Origin: Deltaproteobacteria bacterium
Lineage (GTDB): Bacteria; Myxococcota_A; UBA9160; PR03
Direction: 5' to 3'
NCBI GenBank assembly: GCA_035063765.1
Contig: JAPSFT010000007.1
Span: 208,065 to 272,064 of the forward strand
DNA: 64,000 nt
Shown: positions 17,086 through 25,592 of the stretch, piece by piece
Layout of the letters: every line of letters starts with the position of its first letter
How positions within the stretch are numbered: position 1 is the first letter of the stretch
Program-made: the position numbers and the translations under genes
The notes under the pieces: generated by a model
What the model was told of the DNA's origin: nothing
What the model saw: only the letters and a program-made list of their open reading frames with translations
Database searches by the model: none

Positions 17086-18489
17086 TCACGGCGGTGCGGC
17101 ACTCGCGGCGGGCCGCGGCCTCGCCGGCCCGCGGCCGAGGACCTGCCGGTGCGCCCGCGCGTGCCAGAGCAGGACCGCCGCCGCGCTCGGGGCGCCGACG
17201 GCGAGCGCCAGCACGAGCCAGTCGCCGGGCGCGCGGACCCGCGGCACGTTGTAGAGCAGCACCTCGGCGGCGGTCGCGAGCGCGTCCGCGCCGACCACGA
17301 TCGCGAGCGCCGTCGCGAGCCCGTGGTGCCAGCGCCGCGCGAGCGCGAACAGGGCGATGCCGAGCAGGACGTCGAAGCCGACCCAGCCCCACTGCCAGGC
17401 CGGCGAGGGGAACCAGCGCGCGCTCGCCGGCAAGGCGAGGAGCAGCGTCCAGACGACGAGCGCCGCGGCCAGGGCGCGCACGACGATCGACGGCCCGCGC
17501 AGGAGGGTCTCGACGCCGAAGCGCAGCAGCCCGCCGCGCGCGAACGCCGTGAGCGTGTCGCCGAGGGCGCGGAGGCCGCTCGCACCGTGCGGGTACGACA
17601 GGTAGATCGGCTCCCACGCCCGCGGCTTCAGCTTCGCCTTGAAGGCGTGCAGCCCCTCGAAGTCGTAGAGCGGCCGGCTCCAGCGCCGCGTGAAGCGCAG
17701 CCAGCGCGGCACCTCGCCGGCGAGCGGTGCGAGCCCGAGCGTGACCTGGCGCACGCCGGCTGCCGCGGCGGCGCGCATGCCGGCGTCGACGATCCGCTCG
17801 GTCGTGCCGTTGGGGGCGCCCGGATCCCGCAGCAGGTCCTCGAAGAACCAGCCCCCGCGCGCGTAGACGGGGATCACCGAGAGGAAGCCCACGATCGCAC
17901 CCTCCCACTCGGCGACGAAGGTGCGCTTCTCCTCCGGGATCGAGAAGGGATCGAGCTGGACGAGGAAGCCCATCGGCGCGATCGGCCGGGTCGCGAGCCA
18001 GCGCGCGATCAGCGCCTCGAGCCGCGCTCGCACGGCATGGCCGGGCGCGAGCTCGTCCCGCCCGAGCTCGCGCACGGCAACGCCCTTGGCGCGCGCCCGG
18101 CGGAGCTGCTCGCGCAGGCTCCGGCTCGCGCGCAGGCCCGCCTCCCATTCGTCGGGCGCCCAGACCGGCTGGTCCCCGATCCGCAGCGACGGCCACCCGA
18201 CGATCGCCTCGAAGCGCGCCTCGGTGCCGAAGCAGCAGGCGCGGCGGCCCTGCGCCCGGGCCGCGGCCGCAAAGGACGCCGCGACCTCGGCGAGCCGCTC
18301 GGCCGGCGCGATCGGGGCGCCGGCGGCGACCCACGCGGCACCGGTGTCGACGTAGCCGACGCACGCGTCGTCGCCGTCGAACCAGTAGTCGAAGCCGGGC
18401 TCGAGGGTCTGGAACGAGGTCGAGTTCCAGCCGTGGCGCCGGATCGACGCGAGCGCGCGCCGGCGGGTCTCGCTCGGCTCGGGGCTCAC
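17086..18489 (-). CDS. DUF2156 (phosphatidylglycerol-lysyltransferase-like) protein with C-terminal membrane helices
   Basis: Residues ~20-330 form the two-lobed GNAT-like DUF2156 domain, as in the soluble half of MprF/LPG synthase (FDYWFDGDDACVGYVDTG, REQLRRARAKGV, FLVQLDPFSIPEEKRTFVAEW, YDFEGLHAFKAKLKPRAWEPIYL). Residues ~345-455 contain four hydrophobic helices, so the membrane part follows the catalytic part, the reverse of MprF. The GTG start at 18489 overlaps the stop of the acyl-CoA ligase (GTGA). Aminoacyl or acyl transfer to a lipid is plausible given the coupling to a ligase, but the substrate is unknown. Confidence 0.8.
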   Translation of the reverse strand: MSPEPSETRRRALASIRRHGWNSTSFQTLEPGFDYWFDGDDACVGYVDTGAAWVAAGAPIAPAERLAEVAASFAAAARAQGRRACCFGTEARFEAIVGWPSLRIGDQPVWAPDEWEAGLRASRSLREQLRRARAKGVAVRELGRDELAPGHAVRARLEALIARWLATRPIAPMGFLVQLDPFSIPEEKRTFVAEWEGAIVGFLSVIPVYARGGWFFEDLLRDPGAPNGTTERIVDAGMRAAAAAGVRQVTLGLAPLAGEVPRWLRFTRRWSRPLYDFEGLHAFKAKLKPRAWEPIYLSYPHGASGLRALGDTLTAFARGGLLRFGVETLLRGPSIVVRALAAALVVWTLLLALPASARWFPSPAWQWGWVGFDVLLGIALFALARRWHHGLATALAIVVGADALATAAEVLLYNVPRVRAPGDWLVLALAVGAPSAAAVLLWHARAHRQVLGRGPARPRPAASAAPP

Positions 18490-20057
18490 GCGACGCCGCG
18501 CCCGGCGTCCTTCCAGAACGGCTCGCGCAGCGCCTTCTTCAGGATCTTGCCCGAGGCGTTGCGCGGGATCTCCTCCACGAAGGAGACCGAGCGCGGCAGC
18601 TTGTAGCCGGCCAGGTGCTCGCGCGCCCACGCGAGCAGCGCCGGCTCGTCGAGCGCCGCGTCGCCGCGCACGATCACCGCGTGCACGCTCTCGCCCCACT
18701 GCTCGCTCGGGATCCCGATCACCGCGACGTCGAGCACCTGCGGGTGGCGGTCGAGCGCCGCCTCGATCTCGGCCGGATAGACGTTCATGCCGCCCGAGAT
18801 GATCATGTCGTTCTTGCGGTCGCAGATGTAGTAGAAGCCCTCCTCGTCCCGGTAGGCGACGTCACCGACCGTCAGCCAGTCGCCGCGCCGGCCCTTCTCG
18901 TACTTCTCCTGGGCGTTGTGGTAGGTCTTGAAGACGCTCGGGCTCTTCACGTAGAGCTCGCCCGGCACGTGGGGCGCCTCGATCTGCTGGCCGCTCTCGT
19001 CGAAGAGCGCGAGCTCGACCCCCGGCGCCGGCCGGCCGCACGAGCCCGGCTTCCGGCGCTGGTCCTCGGGGCGCAGGATCGTGTCGACGCCGAGCTCGGT
19101 CGAGCCGTAGACCTCGAAGAGCGAGTCCTCGGGGAAGTCGCGCAGGTACATCTCCTTGAGCGCGAAGGACCAGGGCGCGGCGTTCGCGATCGTGCGCGCG
19201 AGGGAGGTCACGTCGTAGCGGCGCTTCACCTCGTCGGGGAGCTGGCACACGAGCCGGACCGGCGTCGGCGCCGAGAAGGTCGTCGTGACGCGATAGGTCT
19301 CGACCAGCCGCAGCCAGTCCTCGGGGTCGAAGCGGCGCTGCAGCACGATCGTGTTGCCGAGCAGGTGGGCGATCGCGGCGAAGCCGCCGGGCCCGGAGTG
19401 GTAGAGCGGGCCCGTCGTCAGGTAGACGTCGTCGGGCAGGTAGCCGATGTGCTCGACCATCCTTCGGAGCTGCTCGGGGCTGCCGGTGCCCGAGCGCACG
19501 GCGCCCTTCGGGCGGCCGGTCGTGCCGCTCGTGTAGATCATGGTCTCGTCGCTGGCGGCGCCACCCGTGAGCGACGGCGGCGTGTCCGGCGCGGCCGCGA
19601 CGAGCGCGTCGCCGTCGACCATGCCGGCGGGCGCGGCGGCACCCTCGAGCCCGAAGAGGATCACCTGGCGCAGGCGCGGCGCGGCCCCTCGCACCTGCGC
19701 GAAGCGCTCCGCGAACTCGGCGTCGGCGTAGACCGCGGCGGCGCCGCAGTCGGCGACGATGTAGGCGGCCTCTTCGGCGGTGAGGCGGTAGTTGAGCGGT
19801 ACCGAGGTGACGCCGGCCTTGCGCGCCGCGTGCATCATGCGGACCACGCCCGGCGAGTTCATCCCGCACCAGACGACCGTCTCGCCGGGCCGGACGCCGA
19901 GCCCGTGGAGCGCGTTGCCGAGCCGGTTCGCCTCGGCGTTCAGCTCGGCGAAGGACCAGCTCGCGGGCGGTCGGCCCGGGCGGTCGTCGATCACGGCCGC
20001 CTTCGCGGGCCGGGCGGCCGCATGGAGGGCGAGGATGTCGGGCGCGGGCGGGGCCAT
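18486..20057 (-). CDS. AMP-forming acyl-CoA ligase
   Basis: This 523-residue ANL-superfamily enzyme activates a carboxylic acid with ATP and joins it to CoA. The P-loop YTSGTTGRPKG, the A5 motif YGSTELGVDT, the hinge region CDRKNDMIISGGMNVYP and the A10 lysine in RNASGKILKKAL are all present. ATG 20057 follows GGGAGA. The 3' end overlaps the DUF2156 gene by 4 nt, so the two products are probably made together. It diverges from the SDR gene over a 98-bp spacer. The chain length of the acid cannot be inferred. Confidence 0.9.
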   Translation of the reverse strand: MAPPAPDILALHAAARPAKAAVIDDRPGRPPASWSFAELNAEANRLGNALHGLGVRPGETVVWCGMNSPGVVRMMHAARKAGVTSVPLNYRLTAEEAAYIVADCGAAAVYADAEFAERFAQVRGAAPRLRQVILFGLEGAAAPAGMVDGDALVAAAPDTPPSLTGGAASDETMIYTSGTTGRPKGAVRSGTGSPEQLRRMVEHIGYLPDDVYLTTGPLYHSGPGGFAAIAHLLGNTIVLQRRFDPEDWLRLVETYRVTTTFSAPTPVRLVCQLPDEVKRRYDVTSLARTIANAAPWSFALKEMYLRDFPEDSLFEVYGSTELGVDTILRPEDQRRKPGSCGRPAPGVELALFDESGQQIEAPHVPGELYVKSPSVFKTYHNAQEKYEKGRRGDWLTVGDVAYRDEEGFYYICDRKNDMIISGGMNVYPAEIEAALDRHPQVLDVAVIGIPSEQWGESVHAVIVRGDAALDEPALLAWAREHLAGYKLPRSVSFVEEIPRNASGKILKKALREPFWKDAGRGVA

Positions 20058-20128
20058 GGCGTCTCCCGGGTGACAGGACCCCGGACCATGCCTGCGCCGG
20101 CCCGGGCCGCGCAAGCCCCGCGCTGGTC

Positions 20129-20134
20129 TATGCT
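20129..20134 (+). promoter_or_regulatory. -10-like TATGCT upstream of the SDR gene
   Basis: TATGCT lies 21 nt before ATG 20156, and a strong GAGGAGG ribosome site sits between them. This one therefore gives a short leadered transcript. The hexamer is identical to that before the FG-GAP gene (5840) and to the minus-strand site at 48694-48699. Confidence 0.4.
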
Positions 20135-20155
20135 GCGGCCCCGAGGAGGGGGGCC

Positions 20156-20917
20156 ATGACGCTCACCGGTCGCATCGCGCTCGTCACCGGCGGCTCGCGG
20201 GGGATCGGGCGCGCGATCGCGCTGGCCCTCGCCGAGGACGGCGCCGACGTCGCCGTGAACTACCGCCGCGACGCCGAGGCCGCCCACGAGACCGTGGCCG
20301 CGATCGAGAAGCTCGGCCGCCGCGCACGCGCCTACGCCGCCCCGGTGGACGACGGCGACGCCTGCGCGCGCATGGTCGAGGACGTGATCAGCGACCTCGG
20401 CCCCGTCGACCTCCTCGTGAACAACGCCGGCATCGCGAGCCGCGGGCAATCGGTCGAGAAGACCGACCCGGCCGAGCTCGAGCGCGTGATCCGCACCCAC
20501 GCGCTCGGGCCGCATCGCCTCTGCCAGCTCGTGCTGCCCGGGATGAAGACGCGCCCGCGCGGCGACATCGTGATGATCTCGAGCGTCGCCACCCTGCACC
20601 TCCCGGCCTTCGGCGCGCCCTACAACATGGGCAAGGCGGCGCTCGAGGCGCTCGCCCACACGCTCGCGAAGGAGGTCCGCAAGCACGGCATCCGCGTGAA
20701 CGTGGTGGCGCCGGGTCTCGTCGAGACCGAGATGGGGCGCCGGCTGATGAAGGCCACGGCCGGTATCGAGGATCTGCGCCAGCTCGACGCCTCGATGCCC
20801 TTCGGCCGCGTCTGCCAGCCCGAGGACGTGGCGAACGCCGTGCGCTGGCTCGTCTCGGAGCGGGCCGCGTACGTGACGGGGGAGAAGCTCAACGTGTGGG
20901 GCGGCGGGCAGGGGTGA
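20156..20917 (+). CDS. Short-chain dehydrogenase/reductase, FabG-like
   Basis: The 253-residue Rossmann-fold oxidoreductase has the cofactor motif TGGSRGIG at 12-19, NNAG near residue 90 and the catalytic Ser with YNMGK. VNYRRD after beta-2 suggests NADP(H) preference. The family includes 3-oxoacyl-ACP reductases and many alcohol dehydrogenases. Divergence from an acyl-CoA ligase hints at fatty-acid or related acyl metabolism. ATG 20156 is preceded by GAGGAGGGGGG. Confidence 0.9.
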   Translation: MTLTGRIALVTGGSRGIGRAIALALAEDGADVAVNYRRDAEAAHETVAAIEKLGRRARAYAAPVDDGDACARMVEDVISDLGPVDLLVNNAGIASRGQSVEKTDPAELERVIRTHALGPHRLCQLVLPGMKTRPRGDIVMISSVATLHLPAFGAPYNMGKAALEALAHTLAKEVRKHGIRVNVVAPGLVETEMGRRLMKATAGIEDLRQLDASMPFGRVCQPEDVANAVRWLVSERAAYVTGEKLNVWGGGQG

Positions 20918-20939
20918 GCCGCGGCCCGAGGGAGCCAGG

Positions 20940-21410
20940 GTGCAAGGCGATCGCCGCGTCATCGACCACCTGAACGCCTACCTGCAGATCGAGCTCGCGG
21001 GCTACGCCCAGTACCTGCAGGCCGCGCAGGCCTGTGCGGCCTGGGGCTACCGCCGCCTGCACGAGAAGCAGATGGAGTACTCGCGCGAGGAGATCGAGCA
21101 CGCGGCGCGGATCACGCGCCGGATCGTCTTCCTCGAGGGCAGCCCGCAGCCGCAGGCGGCCCGCGCGCCGGTGCCGGCCACCCCGGTCGCCGAGCAGCTC
21201 CGCCGGGATCACGAGCTCGTGAAGCACGCGATCGACCACCTGCAGGGGGCGATCGCGTGCTGCGAGGAGCAGCGCGACGAGGGTACCCGCACGCTCTTCG
21301 AGGAGATGCTGGTGGACGAGGAGAGCCATCTCGACTGGCTCGAGACCGAGCTGCGCGCGATCCGCGCGATCGGCGTGGAGCGCTATCTGCAGGAGCAGCG
21401 CATCGGCTAG
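20940..21410 (+). CDS. bfr: Bacterioferritin-family protein with altered heme and ferroxidase residues
   Basis: The 156-residue four-helix protein aligns without gaps to E. coli Bfr over nearly its whole length. Glu18, Tyr25, Glu51, His54, Glu127 and His130 are retained. The heme-ligating Met52 is Ile, and ferroxidase Glu94 is Val, with Glu92 two residues earlier. A CC pair occupies 107-108. Iron storage or a di-iron role is still likely, but intersubunit heme binding should be lost or changed. GTG 20940 starts 22 nt after the SDR stop on the same strand. The stop shares CTAG with hflX. Confidence 0.85.
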   Translation: MQGDRRVIDHLNAYLQIELAGYAQYLQAAQACAAWGYRRLHEKQMEYSREEIEHAARITRRIVFLEGSPQPQAARAPVPATPVAEQLRRDHELVKHAIDHLQGAIACCEEQRDEGTRTLFEEMLVDEESHLDWLETELRAIRAIGVERYLQEQRIG

Positions 21411-22870
21411 CCGGACCCGCGCGCCGGGGAAGCTGCGTCCGCCCCGGCGCGGCCCGGAGCGGCGCTCGCCCGCAGGCGCGCCAGCACCTCGGGCCGGGCG
21501 CGCACCCGCAGCCGGGTGCCGGCCTCCTCGTGGCTCTCCGCGAGCACCCGCGCGCAGGCGTGCGCCTCGCCCACCACCCGCTGCTGCGCGTAGGGCACGA
21601 AGAGCTCGGCGTCCTCCATGCCGTGCTCGAAGTGCGCGACGATGCGCTCGCGCAGCGTGGCGACGTCGGCCGCCTCCCGGGCCGAGAGCAGGGCGGCGCC
21701 GGGGAACTCCGCGGCGAGCTCCGCGCGCGCCCCGGGGTCGAGCCGGTCGGCCTTGTTCAGGAGCAGGAGCCGCGGGCTCCCGGTGGCTCCGATCCCGGCG
21801 AGCACCTCCTCGGTCGTCTCCATCTGGGTGCGGAAGGAGGGGTCCGAGGCGTCCACCACCTGCACGAGCAGATCGCCGTCGCGCGCCTCGTCGAGCGTCG
21901 AGCGGAAGCTCGCGACGAGGTCGTGCGGGAGCTTCTTGATGAAGCCGACCGTGTCGGAGACCAGGATGCGCGGGACGCTCTCGGGGTAGAGCGCCCGCAC
22001 GGTGGTGTCGAGCGTTGCGAAGAGCTTGTCCTCGACGAGCACGCCGCTGCCGGTGAGCTGTCGCATCCACGACGACTTGCCGGCGTTCGTGTAGCCGACC
22101 AGCGCCACGGTGGCGTGCTCGCCGCGCCGCTTGCGGCGCGTCCCGGCCTCGCGCTCGATCCGGGCCAGCTCGGCGCGCAGCTCGGCGATCCGGTCGCGCA
22201 CCTTGCGGCGGTCGAGCTCGATCGTGCTCTCACCCGCGCCGCGCCCGCCGATGCCGCCGCCCTGGCGGTCCTTCCCGCCGCCGCTCTCGCGCAGGCGGGG
22301 CGCCAGGTAGGCGAGCCGCGCGATCTCGACCTGGAGCCGCGCCTCGCGGCTGCGCGCGTGGCGCTGGAAGATCGCCAGGATCACGGCACTGCGGTCGAGC
22401 ACCTCGGCGCCGGTCGCGCGCTCGAGGTTGCGCGCCTGCGAGGGCGTCAGGTCGTGGTCGACGAGCACGACGCTGGCGCGCGGGCCGGCGCCCGGCGCCG
22501 GGGCGGCCACCGCACCCGGCTCCGCACCCCCGCCGTCCGGCGTCTCCGCTTCCTCGGGCTCCTCCCCCTCGTCCTCTGCTTCGGTTTCGGCTCCGGTGGC
22601 GCGCCGCCGCGGCCGAGGCGGTCCCACCGGCACGACGCCCGTCCCGCCCGTCCAGCCGGCCAGCTCCGCGAGCTTGCCCTCGCCCACCACCGCGCCGGTC
22701 GCGAGCCGCGCGCGCCGCTGGCTCACGCGCCCGACCACCTCGAGGCCGAGCGTCTTGCCGAGCCTCGCCAGCTCGGCGAGCGACGAGGCGTGCTCGGCCT
22801 CGTCGGTGCCGGGGAGCTGGACGCCCAGCAGCACGGCTCGGGGTCGCGGCGCACGCGTCTCGGTCGTCAC
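21407..22870 (-). CDS. hflX: GTPase HflX with acidic insertion in the N-terminal domain
   Basis: HflX binds the 50S subunit and splits stalled ribosomes. The 487-residue product has the HflX N-terminal domain, the glycine-rich GGGKDRQGGGIGGRGAGE linker, P-loop GYTNAGKSS, DTVGFI (G3) and NKAD (G4). An acidic, Pro/Ala/Gly-rich segment (about residues 85-130) interrupts the N-terminal domain between EGKLAELAGW and SVVLVDHDLTPSQ and is absent from typical HflX proteins. GTG 22870 is the only start in reach. A 20-bp sequence at 22911-22930 upstream is shared with the ABC-F gene. Confidence 0.93.
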   Translation of the reverse strand: MTTETRAPRPRAVLLGVQLPGTDEAEHASSLAELARLGKTLGLEVVGRVSQRRARLATGAVVGEGKLAELAGWTGGTGVVPVGPPRPRRRATGAETEAEDEGEEPEEAETPDGGGAEPGAVAAPAPGAGPRASVVLVDHDLTPSQARNLERATGAEVLDRSAVILAIFQRHARSREARLQVEIARLAYLAPRLRESGGGKDRQGGGIGGRGAGESTIELDRRKVRDRIAELRAELARIEREAGTRRKRRGEHATVALVGYTNAGKSSWMRQLTGSGVLVEDKLFATLDTTVRALYPESVPRILVSDTVGFIKKLPHDLVASFRSTLDEARDGDLLVQVVDASDPSFRTQMETTEEVLAGIGATGSPRLLLLNKADRLDPGARAELAAEFPGAALLSAREAADVATLRERIVAHFEHGMEDAELFVPYAQQRVVGEAHACARVLAESHEEAGTRLRVRARPEVLARLRASAAPGRAGADAASPARGSG

Positions 22871-22910
22871 CTGATTGCTCCGGGTCCCGGGTCACGCGCG
22901 GGGATGCGGG

Positions 22911-22930
22911 GGGGGTGTAGCGCAGCCGCC
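22911..22930 (-). promoter_or_regulatory. Conserved 20-bp element upstream of hflX
   Basis: On the minus strand this reads GGCGGCTGCGCTACACCCCC, 41-60 nt before the hflX start. The same sequence with one change (GTTACACC) lies upstream of the ABC-F gene at 27244-27263. CTACAC/TTACAC could be the -10 of a shared promoter class, or the block could be an operator. In both cases it is directly followed by C-rich sequence. Confidence 0.55.
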
Positions 22931-23161
22931 CGCGACGGCGGCCGGGACCCTGGAGGGACATCCGACCCCGCTTGAACCCGAGGGGACGGATTCCGCGGAA
23001 CAGGAATTCCTGATGTGTGAACGGAAATTCCCACCGCGATTGCCTGTCTTCCGGCCGCCTGGAGCCAACCTCCTGGATTCCTTCGGGAAGGTGCACGGCG
23101 TTCCGGCGGTACGCGATTTGCTGGTTCCCTGCCCTGGCAACCTCCTCGGGAAGGGATGGTC

Positions 23162-24205
23162 ATGCACACGCGTGTCTCTTCGCTTCGCTCCGTCTTCCGG
23201 ACGCTCGCCCTGGCCGCCACGGTCCTGGCGGCCCCGCAGCTCGCAAGAGCGGTCCCCGTCTTCTCCAACAGCCTCAACACCATCAACGTAGACGGCTCGA
23301 CCGTCCTCGGCGGGTCCTCCGCGTCCTTCGCGTACGAGGCCGGCACCTACCACATGTGGTACCGGCCGGCGGGGTACGGCCCGATCGGCAACCTCCGTCA
23401 CGCCACCTCGACGGACGGCATCAACTTCAGCGACCAGGGAGCGCTGAGCTTCTCGAACGACCCGTTCCCGAGCGGCACCCCTCCGTGGCTCGGCTTCGAG
23501 AACGTGACGAAGGTCGGCTCGGACTGGGTGATCCAGCACTGGACCTACTTCAACGGCGGCGGGAGCTACAACGCGGCCTACAGCTACAACCTGAGCCTCT
23601 CGACGATCGGCAGCGACCCGAACAACCTCTCGGTGAATCACGACGGCGCCCTCACCCGCCTCGGCCAGGACACCTCGGGCTCGGCCGGCATCGTCGGGGA
23701 CACGTCGATCTTCGGCCCGACCATGTCGCGCTGGCTGGCGGGCGGCCCCTTCACCGGCACCGGCTACGACCTCGATCTGCTGAAGGACTTCTCGGCCGAC
23801 TTCACGGCGGCGGGAAATGCGACCGGCTACATCAACAACCACGGTGACGTCGTGCCGGTCCCGGGAGGCCTCGGCTACTTCTTCGACATGCGCGCGAACT
23901 CGGGCGCCCGCTTCGCCAACCAGATCTACTACTCCGAGTCCCTCGACGGCGGCGCGACCTGGAGCGGCGCCACGGGCCTGTTCTCCGCCCCGACGCTCGA
24001 CGGCTCGCCGCTGGCCTACGCCGCCTCTTTCTCGCACGCCGACGTCGTCGACAACGGCAGCGGGCTCGTGATGTACCTCAACACCCGGGACGCGGACGGC
24101 AACTACGTGATCGCCACGACGCTGCCGGTCCCGGAGCCGGGCACGGTGGCGCTCGTCGGCACCGGCGCCCTCGCACTCGCCCTGCGGCAGCGCCGCCGCG
24201 CCTGA
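23162..24205 (+). CDS. Secreted PEP-CTERM protein with glycosidase-like beta-propeller features
   Basis: ATG 23162 follows GGGAAGGGA, and a second ATG six bases earlier is less well placed. The 347-residue product has a signal peptide ending LARA. Sequences such as YHMWYRPAGYG and HATSTDGINF resemble blade motifs of five-bladed propellers in GH43/GH32-type glycoside hydrolases, although I cannot confirm catalytic acids. The end VPEPGTVALVGTGALALAL then RQRRRA is a PEP-CTERM signal. The 291-bp region upstream is unusually A/T-rich for this window, contains AGGAATTCCT, and probably carries the promoter. Confidence 0.8.
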   Translation: MHTRVSSLRSVFRTLALAATVLAAPQLARAVPVFSNSLNTINVDGSTVLGGSSASFAYEAGTYHMWYRPAGYGPIGNLRHATSTDGINFSDQGALSFSNDPFPSGTPPWLGFENVTKVGSDWVIQHWTYFNGGGSYNAAYSYNLSLSTIGSDPNNLSVNHDGALTRLGQDTSGSAGIVGDTSIFGPTMSRWLAGGPFTGTGYDLDLLKDFSADFTAAGNATGYINNHGDVVPVPGGLGYFFDMRANSGARFANQIYYSESLDGGATWSGATGLFSAPTLDGSPLAYAASFSHADVVDNGSGLVMYLNTRDADGNYVIATTLPVPEPGTVALVGTGALALALRQRRRA

Positions 24206-24222
24206 AGCGGAGACGCCCTCGC

Positions 24223-24263
24223 GACGCCCCGCCGGCTCCGCTCGGGAAGGCGGGCGGGGCGTC
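24223..24263 (+). terminator. GC-rich stem-loop after the PEP-CTERM gene
   Basis: GACGCCCCGCC (24223-24233) pairs perfectly with GGCGGGGCGTC (24253-24263) across a 19-nt loop, starting 18 nt after the stop at 24205. No T-tract follows, so termination efficiency is uncertain, but the position is typical. The remaining 180 bp to the next gene hold no other structure I can name except the -10-like site at 24434. Confidence 0.5.
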
Positions 24264-24433
24264 GACTCCCCATCCCCACAGGCAACCGACCTGCACCCGT
24301 GCCGGCCGGTCGGTCGGGCCTCGCCGTGATGCCGCCGCTGCCGGCGACGGCGTGGCTGCCCACGGCCCCGCCCGGCACGCGGCGCGTGCAGCCCCCTCGA
24401 TTTTCCCTGGTGCACGCGCGTCGCGTCTCCGTT

Positions 24434-24439
24434 TAGAGT
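24434..24439 (+). promoter_or_regulatory. -10-like TAGAGT six nt before ATG (leaderless-type promoter)
   Basis: TAGAGT is followed by six bases and ATG 24446, with no ribosome-binding site. The same hexamer at the same spacing precedes exonuclease III (40697). The upstream sequence is comparatively T-rich (GATTTTCC). Confidence 0.5.
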
Positions 24440-24445
24440 AGGCGC

Positions 24446-25570
24446 ATGGACACCCCCATCCGACGAGCTTCCTCCCGCCCGTTCCTCACCCGGGCCGCCG
24501 TCCTGGTGCTGGCCGTGGCGTCGGCAGCGGCTCCTGCAGCGGCCGGCGTCGAGTACCCGGAGCCAGACGGAGGCTGGGACTACCTCTTCGACGGCGACGT
24601 GGACGCGCGCGGGGCCGACGACCAGTCCGCCCTCGACGGCACCTGGCGGCGTGACGAGGCGACGAAGTGGCAGCAGGCCGGCCTGGATCCGAACGACGGC
24701 ACCTTCCCGGGCGACGCGTATGCGCCGCCGGGCAACCCGCCGGGCGGCGTCGCCGCCCTGCTCGACGGCGACACCACCTACCTGCGCATCCAGGACCCCG
24801 GAGAGCCGCGCGACTGGTCCTACGAGGACCCGAGCAACCGCCGCTTCTGGTTCGGCCGCGACATCGAGCGCGAGCACGCGGGCGCGACCTCGGTCCTGAC
24901 GAACGGCGTCACGATCACCTTCCGGGCGCGGATCTCGTCCACGGGGGCTCTCGACCCGGTCCACCCGCAGACCTCTCCCGACCCGGATCCCGAGCAGCCG
25001 CAGCTCACCGAGATCACGCCCTGGTTTCCGAAGGGCTACAACGTGACCGACGACGGCCAGGGCATGTTCACCGTACAGGAGGACGGCGCCCGGGCGGTGG
25101 GCTTCGCGCTCGCCCTCGACATCGACACGCCGGCCTTCCTCGGCGGCGGGCTCGTCATGAACAACCAGCCCGGCCTCTTCCTCCCCGGGTCGGACCACAC
25201 CGACGCGGCCCACGCGAACCTCCTGCCGATGGCCGACGCGGACCTGCTCGACTGGCACGAGTTCTGGATCACCATCGAGGGCAGCGGAGCGCCGGGGAGC
25301 TACCTGGTCGACGTCTACCGCGACGGCTCGGGTACGCCGGTCTCGTTCCTGGTGGCCCAGTCGAACGGCGCCGAGTACGACGGGCAGCACATCGCCTTCG
25401 GCCTCTCGGCGACGAGCGGCTACGGCGCCGTCGACGTCGACTTCTTCGGCTACCGGCTCGGGGTCGTGCCCGAGGCCACGGGTGCGGCCCCGGGGCTCGT
25501 AGCCGGCGCCGCGCTCGTCGCACTCGCGCGGGCGAGGCGGCGCCGGGTGCGGCGCCCGCGGTCGCCGTGA
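24446..25570 (+). CDS. Secreted protein with divergent PEP-CTERM-like tail
   Basis: The 374-residue product has a long signal peptide (AAVLVLAVASAAAPAAAG). Its Trp/Asp-rich domain (YLFDGDVDARG, DTTYLRIQDPGE, NGVTITFRARIS, FGLSATSGYG) looks like a LamG/concanavalin-type beta-sandwich. The C-terminus VVPEATGAAPGLVAGAALVAL ending in an Arg-rich tail resembles a PEP-CTERM signal, but the last P of PEP is replaced (VPEAT). No catalytic motif is seen. The transcript appears to be leaderless. Confidence 0.75.
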   Translation: MDTPIRRASSRPFLTRAAVLVLAVASAAAPAAAGVEYPEPDGGWDYLFDGDVDARGADDQSALDGTWRRDEATKWQQAGLDPNDGTFPGDAYAPPGNPPGGVAALLDGDTTYLRIQDPGEPRDWSYEDPSNRRFWFGRDIEREHAGATSVLTNGVTITFRARISSTGALDPVHPQTSPDPDPEQPQLTEITPWFPKGYNVTDDGQGMFTVQEDGARAVGFALALDIDTPAFLGGGLVMNNQPGLFLPGSDHTDAAHANLLPMADADLLDWHEFWITIEGSGAPGSYLVDVYRDGSGTPVSFLVAQSNGAEYDGQHIAFGLSATSGYGAVDVDFFGYRLGVVPEATGAAPGLVAGAALVALARARRRRVRRPRSP

Positions 25571-25592
25571 GGAGCCGGCTTCCCCCGCTCCC

